The notes under the pieces are model-generated. The model searched no databases. It saw only the letters and a list, made by a program, of their open reading frames with translations, and was not told the DNA's origin. A stretch of 64,000 nt of DNA. Source: Bacteroidales bacterium. Lineage in GTDB: Bacteria; Bacteroidota; Bacteroidia; Bacteroidales; Tenuifilaceae. Positions 28,323 through 37,559 of this stretch are shown one piece after another; position 1 is the first letter of the stretch; every line of letters begins with the position of its first letter. The DNA lies in contig JAGPEQ010000003.1 in assembly GCA_018056955.1 (NCBI GenBank), positions 52,016 through 116,015 on the forward strand. The letters are read 5' to 3'. The position numbers were made by a program, and so were the translations under genes.

Positions 28323-28925
28323 ATGAAAAGATTTTCAGGTACTGTCTTGGTAGCTTTTCTGGTTGCTGCTGCAGTTAAGGATGTTGGCGCACAGGCCCCA
28401 TCCGCTGATAGCCTTATCTTATACCCTACAATCATTCTCGATGGCGAGTATGTACCCCATATCAAGATTGAAGATGTTGTTAAGGTAGGTAAACGCCGTT
28501 TCAAGAGCCGAAGAGAAATGAGCCAGTACTACAGAATGATATACAACCTTAAGAAAACATATCCCTACGCTCAAATTGCAAAGTATAAGTTACTAGAAAT
28601 AAATGAGAATTTGAAAACCCTTAAAACTGACCGAGAGAAAAAGGAATACATTGACAAGGCCGAAAAGGAACTCCGAAATCAGTTTGAGAAGGATTTGACA
28701 AAGCTTACCATATCGCAGGGGAAAATGTTAATTAAACTCATCGATAGGGAAACAGGGCGTACTTCATATGAGCTTGTAAAGGAGTTAAAGGGAGGTTTTT
28801 CTGCCACGTTCTGGCAGGGCATTGCCCGCCTTTTTGGGTCGAATCTTAAAACCAAGTTCGACCCGCAGGGCGAGGATAAGATTCTCAATGAGCTAATCTT
28901 CCTTTACGAGCAGGGGCTTATATGA
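28323..28925 (+). CDS. DUF4294 family exported protein
   Basis: A 200-residue protein with a signal peptide (to VGAQ) and the DUF4294 body: a short beta segment (LYPTIILDGEYVPHI) followed by long charged helices (~60-130) with the family's YYRMIYNLKKTYPYA block. This family occurs in Bacteroidota and has no established function. Convergent with the following lipoprotein gene (4-base gap); divergent from susC but probably unrelated to the PUL. Confidence 0.85.
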   Translation: MKRFSGTVLVAFLVAAAVKDVGAQAPSADSLILYPTIILDGEYVPHIKIEDVVKVGKRRFKSRREMSQYYRMIYNLKKTYPYAQIAKYKLLEINENLKTLKTDREKKEYIDKAEKELRNQFEKDLTKLTISQGKMLIKLIDRETGRTSYELVKELKGGFSATFWQGIARLFGSNLKTKFDPQGEDKILNELIFLYEQGLI

Positions 28926-28929
28926 AAGT

Positions 28930-29391
28930 TTACTTTTTGATCAGGAAGGAGTAGTCAACATTGTCAACATCAACATACTTTCCGTTAATGGCAATTGAAT
29001 CGAGTGGGTAGGCTGTGCAACAGCCATCGCTACTCTTTACGTATCGTACCAGTATGGTATCGGTATCGTATTGGTTAAGGTATAGGTAAAACGTGTTGAG
29101 CTGCTCAAAGGGTTGTAGAATACCAATATTAGTTTGTATTATATCGTTTTGGCCAACTGGTCCAACATAGTAAATGTTGGCGTATTTTTTTGTTACACCA
29201 TCAAAATAGTAGATTTTAATGGTATCCCTGTGGTAAAACCCTTCAGCTATTAAATTTTGGAGCGTTGTTTTATCAACAACCTTAAGCCATAGTGGCGATG
29301 GTGGATTAACACAATCAACATCGCATCGGTTAAGGCAGCTGTAGCTAAACATTGTAGCTATAATGGTTGCCAGGAGAGCAAGTTTTTTCAT
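28930..29391 (-). CDS. Putative lipoprotein, function unknown
   Basis: A 153-residue protein from the ATG at 29391. Lipoprotein signal with Cys 16 (ATMFSYSC) and two further Cys directly after (NRCDVDCVNPP), plus a CC pair near the C-terminus (SDGCCTAYPLD). The rest is beta-rich. No family recognised. It starts 2 bases after the stop of the ElbB-like gene, so the two are co-transcribed. Confidence 0.65.
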   Translation of the reverse strand: MKKLALLATIIATMFSYSCLNRCDVDCVNPPSPLWLKVVDKTTLQNLIAEGFYHRDTIKIYYFDGVTKKYANIYYVGPVGQNDIIQTNIGILQPFEQLNTFYLYLNQYDTDTILVRYVKSSDGCCTAYPLDSIAINGKYVDVDNVDYSFLIKK

Positions 29392-29393
29392 GG

Positions 29394-30050
29394 CTAAATC
29401 CATTTGAGTATTTCTGAAACAACAGCCTTGGCTCCATTCGATATGTCAACAATATTGGCATCCAGCATATAGCAAGGTGTAGTAAACAGCATGTTTTTCT
29501 CATCCACAACAACCTGTGCGTGGCCGGTTGGTTGGTGCTTGGCGCCCAACGATTCAATTGCTTGAGCTGTTGATGTATCTTTCCCAATGGTTAGGGTGGC
29601 ATTCCCAATAATTTTTGCAAGTAGCACGGGTGCTATGCACAGCGCTCCAATGGGTTTTTTAAGCTTATGCATCCCTTTTATGGCTGCTTCCACCTGAGGG
29701 TGTATGCTGCATTTAGGCCCATCAAAGGCCCAGGTGGAAAGGTTTTTGGCAACCCCAAAACCACCAGGAATGATGAGGGCATTAAAAAGTTCAGGGTTAA
29801 ACTCATTTAACGGTTTTATCTTGCCGCGGGCAATCCGGGCCGATTCAACCAGCACGTTTCTTTTTTCGTTCATCACGCTTCCGTCTATATGGTTTATCAC
29901 GTGATACTGGTTTATGTTTGGTGCAAAAATTTCGTAAGTTGCACCATGTTTTGCTATGGCGTAAAGGGTCATGACTGCCTCATGGATTTCAGAGCCATCA
30001 AAAACGCCACTACCTGAAAGTATTACAGCAAATTTTTTATTGTTTCCCAT
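29394..30050 (-). CDS. elbB: ElbB-like DJ-1/PfpI superfamily glyoxalase
   Basis: A 218-residue class I glutamine-amidotransferase-like protein of the ElbB (isoprenoid biosynthesis) group, related to DJ-1/PfpI. Blocks: VILSGSGVFDGSEIHEAV at the N-terminus, LIIPGGFGVAKNLSTWAF, and the nucleophile elbow GALCIAPVLLAKI with its Cys. E. coli ElbB has glyoxalase activity in vitro and its cellular role is unclear. The frame extends upstream, but the ATG at 30050 gives the family N-terminus (MGNNKKFAVIL). First of a two-gene run. Confidence 0.9.
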   Translation of the reverse strand: MGNNKKFAVILSGSGVFDGSEIHEAVMTLYAIAKHGATYEIFAPNINQYHVINHIDGSVMNEKRNVLVESARIARGKIKPLNEFNPELFNALIIPGGFGVAKNLSTWAFDGPKCSIHPQVEAAIKGMHKLKKPIGALCIAPVLLAKIIGNATLTIGKDTSTAQAIESLGAKHQPTGHAQVVVDEKNMLFTTPCYMLDANIVDISNGAKAVVSEILKWI

Positions 30051-30064
30051 TAGTGCAAACGTTT

Positions 30065-30072
30065 TAAATTTG
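30065..30072 (+). promoter_or_regulatory. -7 element for thpR
   Basis: TAAATTTG matches TAnnTTTG, 53 bases before the thpR start, with TTG at 30040-30042 slightly too far upstream. Confidence 0.3.
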
Positions 30073-30125
30073 CTAAACAAGATAGTTTGTTTTTTATTTA
30101 TACGCAATACCTAAATGGGAACATC

Positions 30126-30692
30126 ATGGAAACTAAACGTACTTTTTTGGCAATTGATGTTAATCCTCAGGATAATATCATTAACCTGCTTCAAGAGTTG
30201 AAGCGCAATCATAAACTCGATAGCATCAAATGGGTTGACCCGGCAATAATGCATCTTACCATTTTCTTTTTAGGCGATACCCCTTCCGCTCAAATCCCAA
30301 GTATATGTGAAATGTTAAAAGCAACTATAAAAAAATTTGAACCGTTTAGCATAATCCTTAAAGGTATAGGTTATTTTGGGCGCCCATCGCCAAGGGTTAT
30401 TTGGGTGGGAGTTGATTTCCCCAAGTTGCTTAATGAACTTAAACTTTCAGTTGATAAAGTTTTGAGCGAGTTTGACTTTAGCGATGATAAGGAAAAATTC
30501 AATCCGCATCTTACCCTGGGCAGAGTAAAATTTATGCACAATTCCGATAAGTTGAATGCAGCAATTCAGCAATACCGAAATAAATCATTCCAGGTACAAG
30601 AGGTTAAGGAACTGGTGCTCTACGAAAGCATTTTAAAACCGCAAGGGCCAGAGTATAGGGCTATCCAGAAATTTGAGCTAAAGGGATGCTAA
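30126..30692 (+). CDS. thpR: RNA 2',3'-cyclic phosphodiesterase (2'-5' RNA ligase family)
   Basis: A 188-residue 2H phosphoesterase. Both HxTx motifs are present: MHLTIFFLGDT and NPHLTLGRV. Family members hydrolyse 2',3'-cyclic phosphate RNA ends and can join 2'-5' ends in vitro. The ATG at 30126 (METKRTFLAIDV) is preferred over the longer frame, whose extra residues look like leader sequence. Its TAA stop overlaps the TAG of the converging sugar transferase gene within CTAA. Confidence 0.92.
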   Translation: METKRTFLAIDVNPQDNIINLLQELKRNHKLDSIKWVDPAIMHLTIFFLGDTPSAQIPSICEMLKATIKKFEPFSIILKGIGYFGRPSPRVIWVGVDFPKLLNELKLSVDKVLSEFDFSDDKEKFNPHLTLGRVKFMHNSDKLNAAIQQYRNKSFQVQEVKELVLYESILKPQGPEYRAIQKFELKGC

Positions 30693-32095
30693 ACTCCCTT
30701 CCCCTTAAAAATGGTTAGTATGGTGTATATCATTATCTTAAAATCGATGTAAAGCGACATATTCTCTAGGTATAAAAGGTCGTACTTGAGCCGCTCTACC
30801 ATTTGTTCGATATTTTCGGCATAGCCATACTTTACTTGTCCCCACGATGTAATACCAGGCTTTACCTTTTGTAGATGAAGGTAATGGGGGGCAACTTTTA
30901 CTAGTTGGTCTATATAGAATTGCCTTTCGGGGCGTGGCCCAACAATTGACATCTCGCCTTTAAGTACGTTGATGAAATTTGGAATCTCATCGAGCCGGGT
31001 TTTGCGCATAAATCGACCTACAGGAGTTACTCTTGGGTCGGTTTGGTTTGATAGAGCGGGTCCGTTTGCCTCGGCATCCACATACATACTCCTGAACTTG
31101 TATATATGAAAAGGTTTACCATGCTGTCCAATCCTTTCCTGTTTGAAAATAACAGGGCCTTTTGATGTTGTTTTAATTACAGCCATGAGTATAAGCGCAA
31201 CTGGGGCTGAGAGCAAAAGACCAACAATGGCTATAAAGTAGTCGAGCATTTCCTTTAGGTTTGCCTGCCAGGCAGGCATGGGCTCAAACGAGACATCTAC
31301 CAGGGTAGTCCCAATAATACGATTCAGCTTTACTTTCCCCAGCAAAATATCGTACATGCTAGGTATTGCTTTGATGTTTACATTTAGCGGAACAAGTAGG
31401 TTTAAAACGGTTGTTAGCGTTTGTGGGCTTTCATTGTCAATGGCAAGAATAACCTCTTCAATTCCGTATCTTGCTACAACTTCCGGTATGTTGTTTACAC
31501 TTCCCAAAATAAGCGATTGGTCAACCCTGACGCCATTGGGTAAATCGATAAAACCAATTATTCTGTATCCTTGCGATATTTTTTCCGAGTTAATATCGTT
31601 ATAGGTTTGCATGGCTTTTTTCCCACTGCCTACTATTATGGTTGGGTAGCCAATTTTTCTGTTATGGATCCGGTGAATGGTTTGGGTTGTAATTACAAGT
31701 CGGGGTGTATAGGTGAGCGCAAATACAAGCAGAAACATGGCCAACAAAATCTTGTAGTAGTTCTGGTAAGCTACCACGTAATCGTCAATCAGCAGAACAA
31801 AGAAAAGCACAATGGTTCCAATAATGGTAATAGTTAGCGAGGCTCCAAATTCTCTGAGCCTCGACTTTCGGTATGGGTCGTGGTAAAGCCCAACCAAGCC
31901 AAACATCGAAACCCAAAATAATGTGAAGAATACAAGCCCTAGGTAAAACTTATAGTCAGGGTTGAAACGAATGTCGATGCCAAAAAGGTTTGATTCAATT
32001 ACCCTTTTACGGTATAGATTGAATAACGTCCATGCCAGGGCGCTACCAGCTACATCGAAAAGCAAATACCGGAATGCCTGCTTTTTTTTGTTCAA
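30689..32095 (-). CDS. Polyprenyl-phosphate sugar-phosphate transferase (WcaJ-like)
   Basis: A 468-residue initiating glycosyltransferase of the bacterial sugar transferase family, moving a sugar-1-phosphate onto undecaprenyl phosphate to start exopolysaccharide or O-antigen synthesis. About four TM helices in the first 130 residues, a CoA-binding-like Rossmann domain (~135-260), a TM re-entrant helix (~282-305) and the catalytic domain with KFRSM, TRLDEIPNF and EMSIVGPRP. The only reasonable start is a TTG at 32095, followed in codons 2-5 by eight consecutive A. The next in-frame ATG is far inside the protein. Confidence 0.9.
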   Translation of the reverse strand: MNKKKQAFRYLLFDVAGSALAWTLFNLYRKRVIESNLFGIDIRFNPDYKFYLGLVFFTLFWVSMFGLVGLYHDPYRKSRLREFGASLTITIIGTIVLFFVLLIDDYVVAYQNYYKILLAMFLLVFALTYTPRLVITTQTIHRIHNRKIGYPTIIVGSGKKAMQTYNDINSEKISQGYRIIGFIDLPNGVRVDQSLILGSVNNIPEVVARYGIEEVILAIDNESPQTLTTVLNLLVPLNVNIKAIPSMYDILLGKVKLNRIIGTTLVDVSFEPMPAWQANLKEMLDYFIAIVGLLLSAPVALILMAVIKTTSKGPVIFKQERIGQHGKPFHIYKFRSMYVDAEANGPALSNQTDPRVTPVGRFMRKTRLDEIPNFINVLKGEMSIVGPRPERQFYIDQLVKVAPHYLHLQKVKPGITSWGQVKYGYAENIEQMVERLKYDLLYLENMSLYIDFKIMIYTILTIFKGKGV

Positions 32096-32141
32096 AGTCG
32101 CAACTTTTATTCAATATAACTACGAAACATTTAAAATATTG

Positions 32142-32945
32142 CTAGCTGTAGATCTTTTTTATGATTATTTCTATGATTTGCTTCGATTTTAGGGACATGG
32201 CAGCCGGGTACAACATCTTTCGTTGGTTTATGAAGTAATCCACGTTTTGCATAACCGTTTCTTTTGTTGATTCTGGTTTTATTTGGGCTTCAAAGATATT
32301 GAAAGTTTTATCATACTCCTCGGTTGTTAGCACAACCTTTAACATGCTCGTTTCTTTCTTGTTTTTAATTTGATAGGTAATCAAAGAGTTGTCGTTGAAA
32401 TCAACTATCAGTTTCAGGGTTGAAACTGGATGGCTGTATAAGGGCAACCAGTAAACCCTAACCTTGCGGAGTTCCGATTTTATTGGTGATAAAAGGAATA
32501 TTAAGTCATTTGCAATTTGTTGCAATAAATTTTCGGTTGAGGTTAGGTTGATTGTCTCTTTTACGCTATCAATTATGATTGGGCTGTGGGTTGATGGAAG
32601 TTCAAGGCTATATTTTGGTAAAAAGCCAAACTCAACCCCAATCTCTTGGGCTATGGTAATAAGTTCCTGAATTTTTTCGCTGCTGAAATGGGGAAGCGAT
32701 GGCGTTAATACGTTAATGCCGGCTCGTAGTGCATTGGCAATTATTGTGTACGAGGTTTTTGGGTTAGTGTCAACTACCAGCAATTCAGGGTAGTTAAACA
32801 GCCTTGCTATTTGTGAGTTGCTTTCACATATCCCAAGCAAAATCTTATCAATCAGTTGGTTGTTGGCTTCAATGGTGTTATTGAAAAAATTCTCCCCCTG
32901 ATACGGAATTAACTTATTGCTATCGGTTACAAGGCAGGTTGTCAT
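32142..32945 (-). CDS. Degenerate Gfo/Idh/MocA-like protein
   Basis: A 267-residue protein. Residues ~55-105 (ELLVVDTNPKTSYTIIANAL, then RAGINVLT and EKIQELITIAQEIGVEFGFL) match the second half of a Gfo/Idh Rossmann fold, where family members read PxxxH...A...G..V..EKP. The glycine-rich NAD loop and the catalytic EKP Lys are missing, so it probably does not work as a dehydrogenase. The C-terminal part resembles the family's beta-sheet domain only loosely. It lies 46 bases upstream of the sugar transferase gene in the same direction, which suggests a role in surface polysaccharide. Confidence 0.55.
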   Translation of the reverse strand: MTTCLVTDSNKLIPYQGENFFNNTIEANNQLIDKILLGICESNSQIARLFNYPELLVVDTNPKTSYTIIANALRAGINVLTPSLPHFSSEKIQELITIAQEIGVEFGFLPKYSLELPSTHSPIIIDSVKETINLTSTENLLQQIANDLIFLLSPIKSELRKVRVYWLPLYSHPVSTLKLIVDFNDNSLITYQIKNKKETSMLKVVLTTEEYDKTFNIFEAQIKPESTKETVMQNVDYFINQRKMLYPAAMSLKSKQIIEIIIKKIYS

Positions 32946-33080
32946 AGTTAAAGGCTAATGTTTTGCAATAATACATTGTTCTGTAATCATTTCAGTGGCT
33001 CACTCCTCATAATTTATTAACCTTTTAGTAACAGTTGGAATTTTATGCTTTATAAAAAACTAAATTTGCTTGCCATTTAA

Positions 33081-33746
33081 ATGATATTAAAAAATATGCT
33101 CCAGGACGATAGTATACGTCACAAAGGTTTACGTCGCAAGCTAGTGGAAGAGGTTGCTGCCAAGGGGATAAGCGATAAGCGAGTACTCGAAGCAATGCTT
33201 AAGGTGCCTCGTCATTTTTTCATGGATAGTGGTTTTTTAAGCTTTGCCTACAAGGACCAAGCATTCCCAATTGGTTCCGGGCAAACCATTTCGCAGCCAT
33301 TTACTGTAGCCTTTCAAACGCAGTTGCTACAGGTTAGTCCCATGCAAAAAGTTTTGGAGGTTGGAACTGGCTCGGGGTATCAGGCTGCCATTCTTATGGA
33401 AATGGGTGCTAGGCTCTATACCATTGAACGCCACCGGGAATTGTTTCTTGCGGCAAAGGCTCTACTTGAGGAGATGGGCTATCGGCCTAGCTGCCATTAC
33501 GGCGATGGCTACCAGGGATTACCTCCATATAGTCCATTCGATCGTATAATAGTAACGGCTGGCGCTACAGAAGTCCCTCAGGCTCTTGTCGATCAGCTCG
33601 CACCAGGGGGGCGCTTGGTAATTCCGGTAGGGAATGATTATGGCCAAACCATGATGCTCATTGAGAAATTAGATGATGGAACCATAAAAGAATCGGCTCA
33701 CGGAAACTTTATTTTTGTTCCGTTGTTAAAAGGTAAAGCAAAATAG
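33081..33746 (+). CDS. pcm: Protein-L-isoaspartate O-methyltransferase
   Basis: A 221-residue SAM-dependent enzyme that methylates isoaspartate so damaged proteins can be repaired. Typical blocks: VPRHFFMDS, AFPIGSGQTISQPFTVA, SAM motif VLEVGTGSGYQAAIL, and APGGRLVIPVG. ATGs at 33081 and 33096 are both possible. The MBL hydrolase gene starts 7 bases later, so the two form an operon. Confidence 0.95.
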   Translation: MILKNMLQDDSIRHKGLRRKLVEEVAAKGISDKRVLEAMLKVPRHFFMDSGFLSFAYKDQAFPIGSGQTISQPFTVAFQTQLLQVSPMQKVLEVGTGSGYQAAILMEMGARLYTIERHRELFLAAKALLEEMGYRPSCHYGDGYQGLPPYSPFDRIIVTAGATEVPQALVDQLAPGGRLVIPVGNDYGQTMMLIEKLDDGTIKESAHGNFIFVPLLKGKAK

Positions 33747-33753
33747 TAAGCTA

Positions 33754-34389
33754 ATGATTGCAATTAAACAGTTTGTTTTCAATCCTTTCCAGGAGAACAC
33801 CTATGTTCTGTACCAACCACAGGGCGAGGCCATTGTGGTTGATGCAGGCTGTTCAACCGAAAGTGAGTTTCAGGAACTCTTGGATTTTGTTCATAGCCAA
33901 AACCTTACGGTAAAATGTTTGATAAACACTCACTGCCATATCGACCACATACTAGGAATTGATAAGCTAAAGAAGCAATTTGGCGTTAAGGCCTTTGCCC
34001 ATATCGATGATTTTCCTTTGCTTCAAATGGCCCCAGCACATGCCATGATGTTTTGGTTATACCTTGAAACAGTACCAGCAATCGATGAAACACTCAGCCA
34101 TGGAGATATGATAGAACTTAACGGTGATAGTATAAAGGTTATTCACACTCCCGGACACTCCAGAGGCGGTTTGTGCTTTTATGCGGAGCAGGAAAGATTT
34201 ATTTTAACCGGTGACACCCTATTTAACCTATCCATTGGCCGTACCGATTTGGCTGGTGGTAATTACGAAACGCTGATTAAGAGCATTAGGGAACAGCTCA
34301 TGGTGTTACCTGACGATGTGATAGTTTACCCTGGCCATGGTAATAGCACAACCATTGGAATCGAAAGGGCATCGAATCCCTTTTTGTAG
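33754..34389 (+). CDS. MBL-fold metallo-hydrolase (glyoxalase II-like)
   Basis: A 211-residue metallo-beta-lactamase-fold hydrolase. The metal motif HxHxDH is NTHCHIDHILG; further ligands are in TPGHSRGG, LTGDTLF and YPGHG. Small proteins of this type are glyoxalase II-like thioesterases; the substrate is unknown. Coupled to pcm. Confidence 0.9.
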   Translation: MIAIKQFVFNPFQENTYVLYQPQGEAIVVDAGCSTESEFQELLDFVHSQNLTVKCLINTHCHIDHILGIDKLKKQFGVKAFAHIDDFPLLQMAPAHAMMFWLYLETVPAIDETLSHGDMIELNGDSIKVIHTPGHSRGGLCFYAEQERFILTGDTLFNLSIGRTDLAGGNYETLIKSIREQLMVLPDDVIVYPGHGNSTTIGIERASNPFL

Positions 34390-34452
34390 TTTAGGTGTTA
34401 AAAAACATAAGCAAAAAACTTTTGTTTAGTTAAAATCAATAACCCAAATTCA

Positions 34453-34460
34453 TAATTTTG
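34453..34460 (+). promoter_or_regulatory. -7 element for gcvP
   Basis: TAATTTTG matches TAnnTTTG, 30 bases before the gcvP start. No glycine riboswitch was recognised in the 101-base gap. Confidence 0.4.
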
Positions 34461-34490
34461 CTGATAATCTTTAAATAAAAAACCTAAAAC

Positions 34491-37358
34491 ATGTATACCG
34501 ATAAATTTGTGTCACGTCATAATGGTCCTAGCGACCATGAAGTGGGTGAAATGCTAAAGGTAATTGGCGTTTCATCGGTTGATGAGCTAATCAACCAAAC
34601 CATTCCGGCCAATATCAGACTTAAAAAACCGCTAAACCTACCTGCTCCCATGTCGGAATATGAGTTCCTGACCCATATGCATAAGGTTGCATCCAAAAAT
34701 AAACTCTACAAGAGTTTTATTGGGATGGGTTACTATGGAACCGTTACCCCTTCGGTTATTTTGCGTAACATATTTGAAAACCCCGGTTGGTACACTTCGT
34801 ACACTCCATACCAGGCCGAGATTAGCCAGGGAAGGCTTGAGGCATTGCTCAATTTCCAAACCATGGTGGTTGAGCTTACTGGAATGCAAATTGCTAATGC
34901 TTCATTACTTGATGAAGCAACCGCTGCTGCTGAGGCAATGCTCATGATGCTCAACCTCCGCTCACGCGAGGCTGTTAAGGCAGGCAAGAATGTAATTTTT
35001 GTTGATCAGGATATTTTCCCACAATCCCTCGATGTAATTAAAACTCGTTCAAATCCGCAAGGGATTGAAGTTGTTACAGGGTGTTATAGCGAGTATAATT
35101 TTACTGGACGAGAATTTGGCGTAATAGTTCAGTACCCATCGGCAAAGGGAAACATTCGCGACTATGCCGCTTTTGCTGCAAAAGCACACGAGGCTGGTGC
35201 ACTGGTAACAGCCGTTTCCGATATTTTAAGCCTGGCTCTAATTACACCTCCGGGCGAGTGGGGGGCCGATATTGCTTGTGGTTCTACTCAACGTTTTGGA
35301 ATACCCATGGGATTTGGTGGCCCACATGCAGCATACTTTGCCTGCAAGGATGAGTTCAAGCGTAGCATGCCAGGCCGAATAATAGGTGTTTCCATTGACA
35401 GGCATGGCAACAAAGCTCTACGTATGGCACTGCAAACCCGCGAGCAACACATTAAGCGTGAACGTGCCACATCAAATATCTGTACCGCACAAGCCCTCTT
35501 GGCTACCATGGCAGGTATGTATGCTGTTTACCACGGCCCCGAAGGAATACGCCGTATTGCCTCGTATGTTCACAGCACTGCTGTTCAGGTTGCCAAGGAA
35601 CTTGTTGGTATGGGTTACAAGCAAAACGTTAAGAATATTTTTGACACCCTTGAGGTAGAATTGCCTTCAGGTGTAACCATCGATGATATCCGCAAGCGCG
35701 CTCTAGCTCGCGAAATCAACCTGAATTACAAGCCAAACGGAACCGTAGGTATTAGCTTTGACGAAACCACTTCCGTAACCGATGTCAACAACCTTCTTTC
35801 AGTTTTTGCCGAATCTGCTGGAAAGAAGTTCAATTCTATAGCCGAGATTAAGGAAACCATTGAAATCCCTGAAAACCTTCGTCGCAAAACGCCTTTCTTA
35901 ACCGATAAGGTATTCAACAGTTTCCATTCCGAAACAGAAATGATGCGCTACATCAAGAAACTTGAGCGTCGCGATATAGCCCTAAACCATAGCATGATTT
36001 CGCTGGGTAGCTGCACCATGAAGCTAAACCCAGCAACCACCATGTTGCCGCTAAGTTGGCCGGAGTGGAATAGCTTACACCCGTTTGTGCCTGCTGACCA
36101 GGCCGAAGGCTACATGCAGGTCATCCGTGAACTGGAACAATATCTGGCAGAGATTACCGGGTTCCATGCTGTGACCTTACAGCCAAACTCCGGTGCAGCT
36201 GGTGAGTATACAGGGCTAATGGTAATCCGCCAGTACCACATCAATCGTGGCGAGGGCCACAGGAATGTTGTACTGATTCCTTCGTCGGCACATGGTACTA
36301 ACCCCGCAAGTGCTGCTATGGCAGGCATGCAGGTGGTGGTTGTTGCTTGCGATGAGAAGGGGAATATCAACGTTGACGATTTGCGCGCTAAAGCAGAGCA
36401 GCACAAGCAAAACCTTGCAGCATTTATGGTAACCTATCCGTCAACCCATGGAGTATTTGAAAGCAAAATTAGGGAGATGATGGATATTGTTCACCAGAAT
36501 GGTGGCTTGGTTTACATGGATGGTGCCAATATGAATGCCCAGGTTGGGCTTACCAGTCCAGGTGAGATTGGTGCCGACGTATGCCACCTTAACCTGCATA
36601 AAACCTTTGCTATCCCACACGGTGGCGGTGGCCCTGGCGTTGGCCCAATTGCAGTAGCTAAGCATTTAGCTCCATTCCTCCCTTCACATCCAGTGGTTAA
36701 GACCGGTGGCGAAAAAGCTATTACTGCTGTTGCTGCTGCTCCCTGGGGAAGTGCTAGCATAATTGTAATATCTTACGCATACATTCTAATGTTGGGTGCC
36801 GAGGGTTTAACCCAGGCGACAAAGATGGCAATTCTTAACGCAAACTACTTGGCTGCCAGGCTAAAGGATCACTATAAGATTCTTTACACCGGCGAAACCG
36901 GTAGGGTTGCCCACGAAATGATTCTCGATTGTCACCACTTTAAGATGGCCTACGGCGTAGATACCAGCGATGTTGGTCGTCGTATGATGGATTACGGATA
37001 TCATGCTCCAACCGTATCGTTCCCGGTTCATGAAAGCCTTATGGTGGAGCCTACCGAGAGCGAGTCAAAACAGGAACTCGATAGGTTTATTGACATGATG
37101 ATTGCCATTAAGGGAGAGCTTGAGGATATCAAGAACGGTAAAGCCGATAAGGCCGACAACCTTATTGCCAATGCCCCGCATACAGCCCCTGAGGTTACCG
37201 CCGATGAGTGGAAGCATGCTTATTCCCGCCAACAGGCTGCTTACCCACTTCCCTGGGTAATGCAGAATAAATTCTGGCCCTATGTAAGCAAAATTGATGC
37301 AGGTTATGGCGACCGTAATCTGGTGTGCACCTGCGCACCAATTGAGGATTACATGTAA
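34491..37358 (+). CDS. gcvP: Glycine dehydrogenase (decarboxylating), P protein
   Basis: A 955-residue PLP enzyme of the glycine cleavage system. It decarboxylates glycine and passes the aminomethyl group to lipoyl-GcvH. The long form holds both N- and C-terminal halves (P1 and P2 fused). The PLP Lys is K704 in NLHKTFAIPHGGGGPG. SLGSCTMKLNPATTM, QPNSGAAGEY and SSAHGTNPASA are standard. The other gcv genes are not in the window. A terminator follows. Confidence 0.98.
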   Translation: MYTDKFVSRHNGPSDHEVGEMLKVIGVSSVDELINQTIPANIRLKKPLNLPAPMSEYEFLTHMHKVASKNKLYKSFIGMGYYGTVTPSVILRNIFENPGWYTSYTPYQAEISQGRLEALLNFQTMVVELTGMQIANASLLDEATAAAEAMLMMLNLRSREAVKAGKNVIFVDQDIFPQSLDVIKTRSNPQGIEVVTGCYSEYNFTGREFGVIVQYPSAKGNIRDYAAFAAKAHEAGALVTAVSDILSLALITPPGEWGADIACGSTQRFGIPMGFGGPHAAYFACKDEFKRSMPGRIIGVSIDRHGNKALRMALQTREQHIKRERATSNICTAQALLATMAGMYAVYHGPEGIRRIASYVHSTAVQVAKELVGMGYKQNVKNIFDTLEVELPSGVTIDDIRKRALAREINLNYKPNGTVGISFDETTSVTDVNNLLSVFAESAGKKFNSIAEIKETIEIPENLRRKTPFLTDKVFNSFHSETEMMRYIKKLERRDIALNHSMISLGSCTMKLNPATTMLPLSWPEWNSLHPFVPADQAEGYMQVIRELEQYLAEITGFHAVTLQPNSGAAGEYTGLMVIRQYHINRGEGHRNVVLIPSSAHGTNPASAAMAGMQVVVVACDEKGNINVDDLRAKAEQHKQNLAAFMVTYPSTHGVFESKIREMMDIVHQNGGLVYMDGANMNAQVGLTSPGEIGADVCHLNLHKTFAIPHGGGGPGVGPIAVAKHLAPFLPSHPVVKTGGEKAITAVAAAPWGSASIIVISYAYILMLGAEGLTQATKMAILNANYLAARLKDHYKILYTGETGRVAHEMILDCHHFKMAYGVDTSDVGRRMMDYGYHAPTVSFPVHESLMVEPTESESKQELDRFIDMMIAIKGELEDIKNGKADKADNLIANAPHTAPEVTADEWKHAYSRQQAAYPLPWVMQNKFWPYVSKIDAGYGDRNLVCTCAPIEDYM

Positions 37359-37380
37359 ATACATTTAATCGTTTAGCTAG

Positions 37381-37413
37381 AAAAGTGCCTTGGATAACTC
37401 CGGGGCACTTTTT
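37381..37413 (+). terminator. Terminator after gcvP
   Basis: AAAAGTGCC/GGCACTTTT stem with a 14-base loop and T tract. Confidence 0.75.
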
Positions 37414-37527
37414 GTTTTAAACCCAATTACTTTGAAATTTCCTTAATAGGCCAGTCATTTTTTACCAATACAAAACGTTAGCTATTTGTATGTTTCTTAA
37501 CACATTTAGTTTTTCCGCGCAAACAAT

Positions 37528-37535
37528 TAACTTTG
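37528..37535 (+). promoter_or_regulatory. -7 element for arginine deiminase
   Basis: TAACTTTG, an exact TAnnTTTG match, 24 bases before the start codon. Confidence 0.45.
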
Positions 37536-37559
37536 CAATAAATTTGATTTACAATTACT

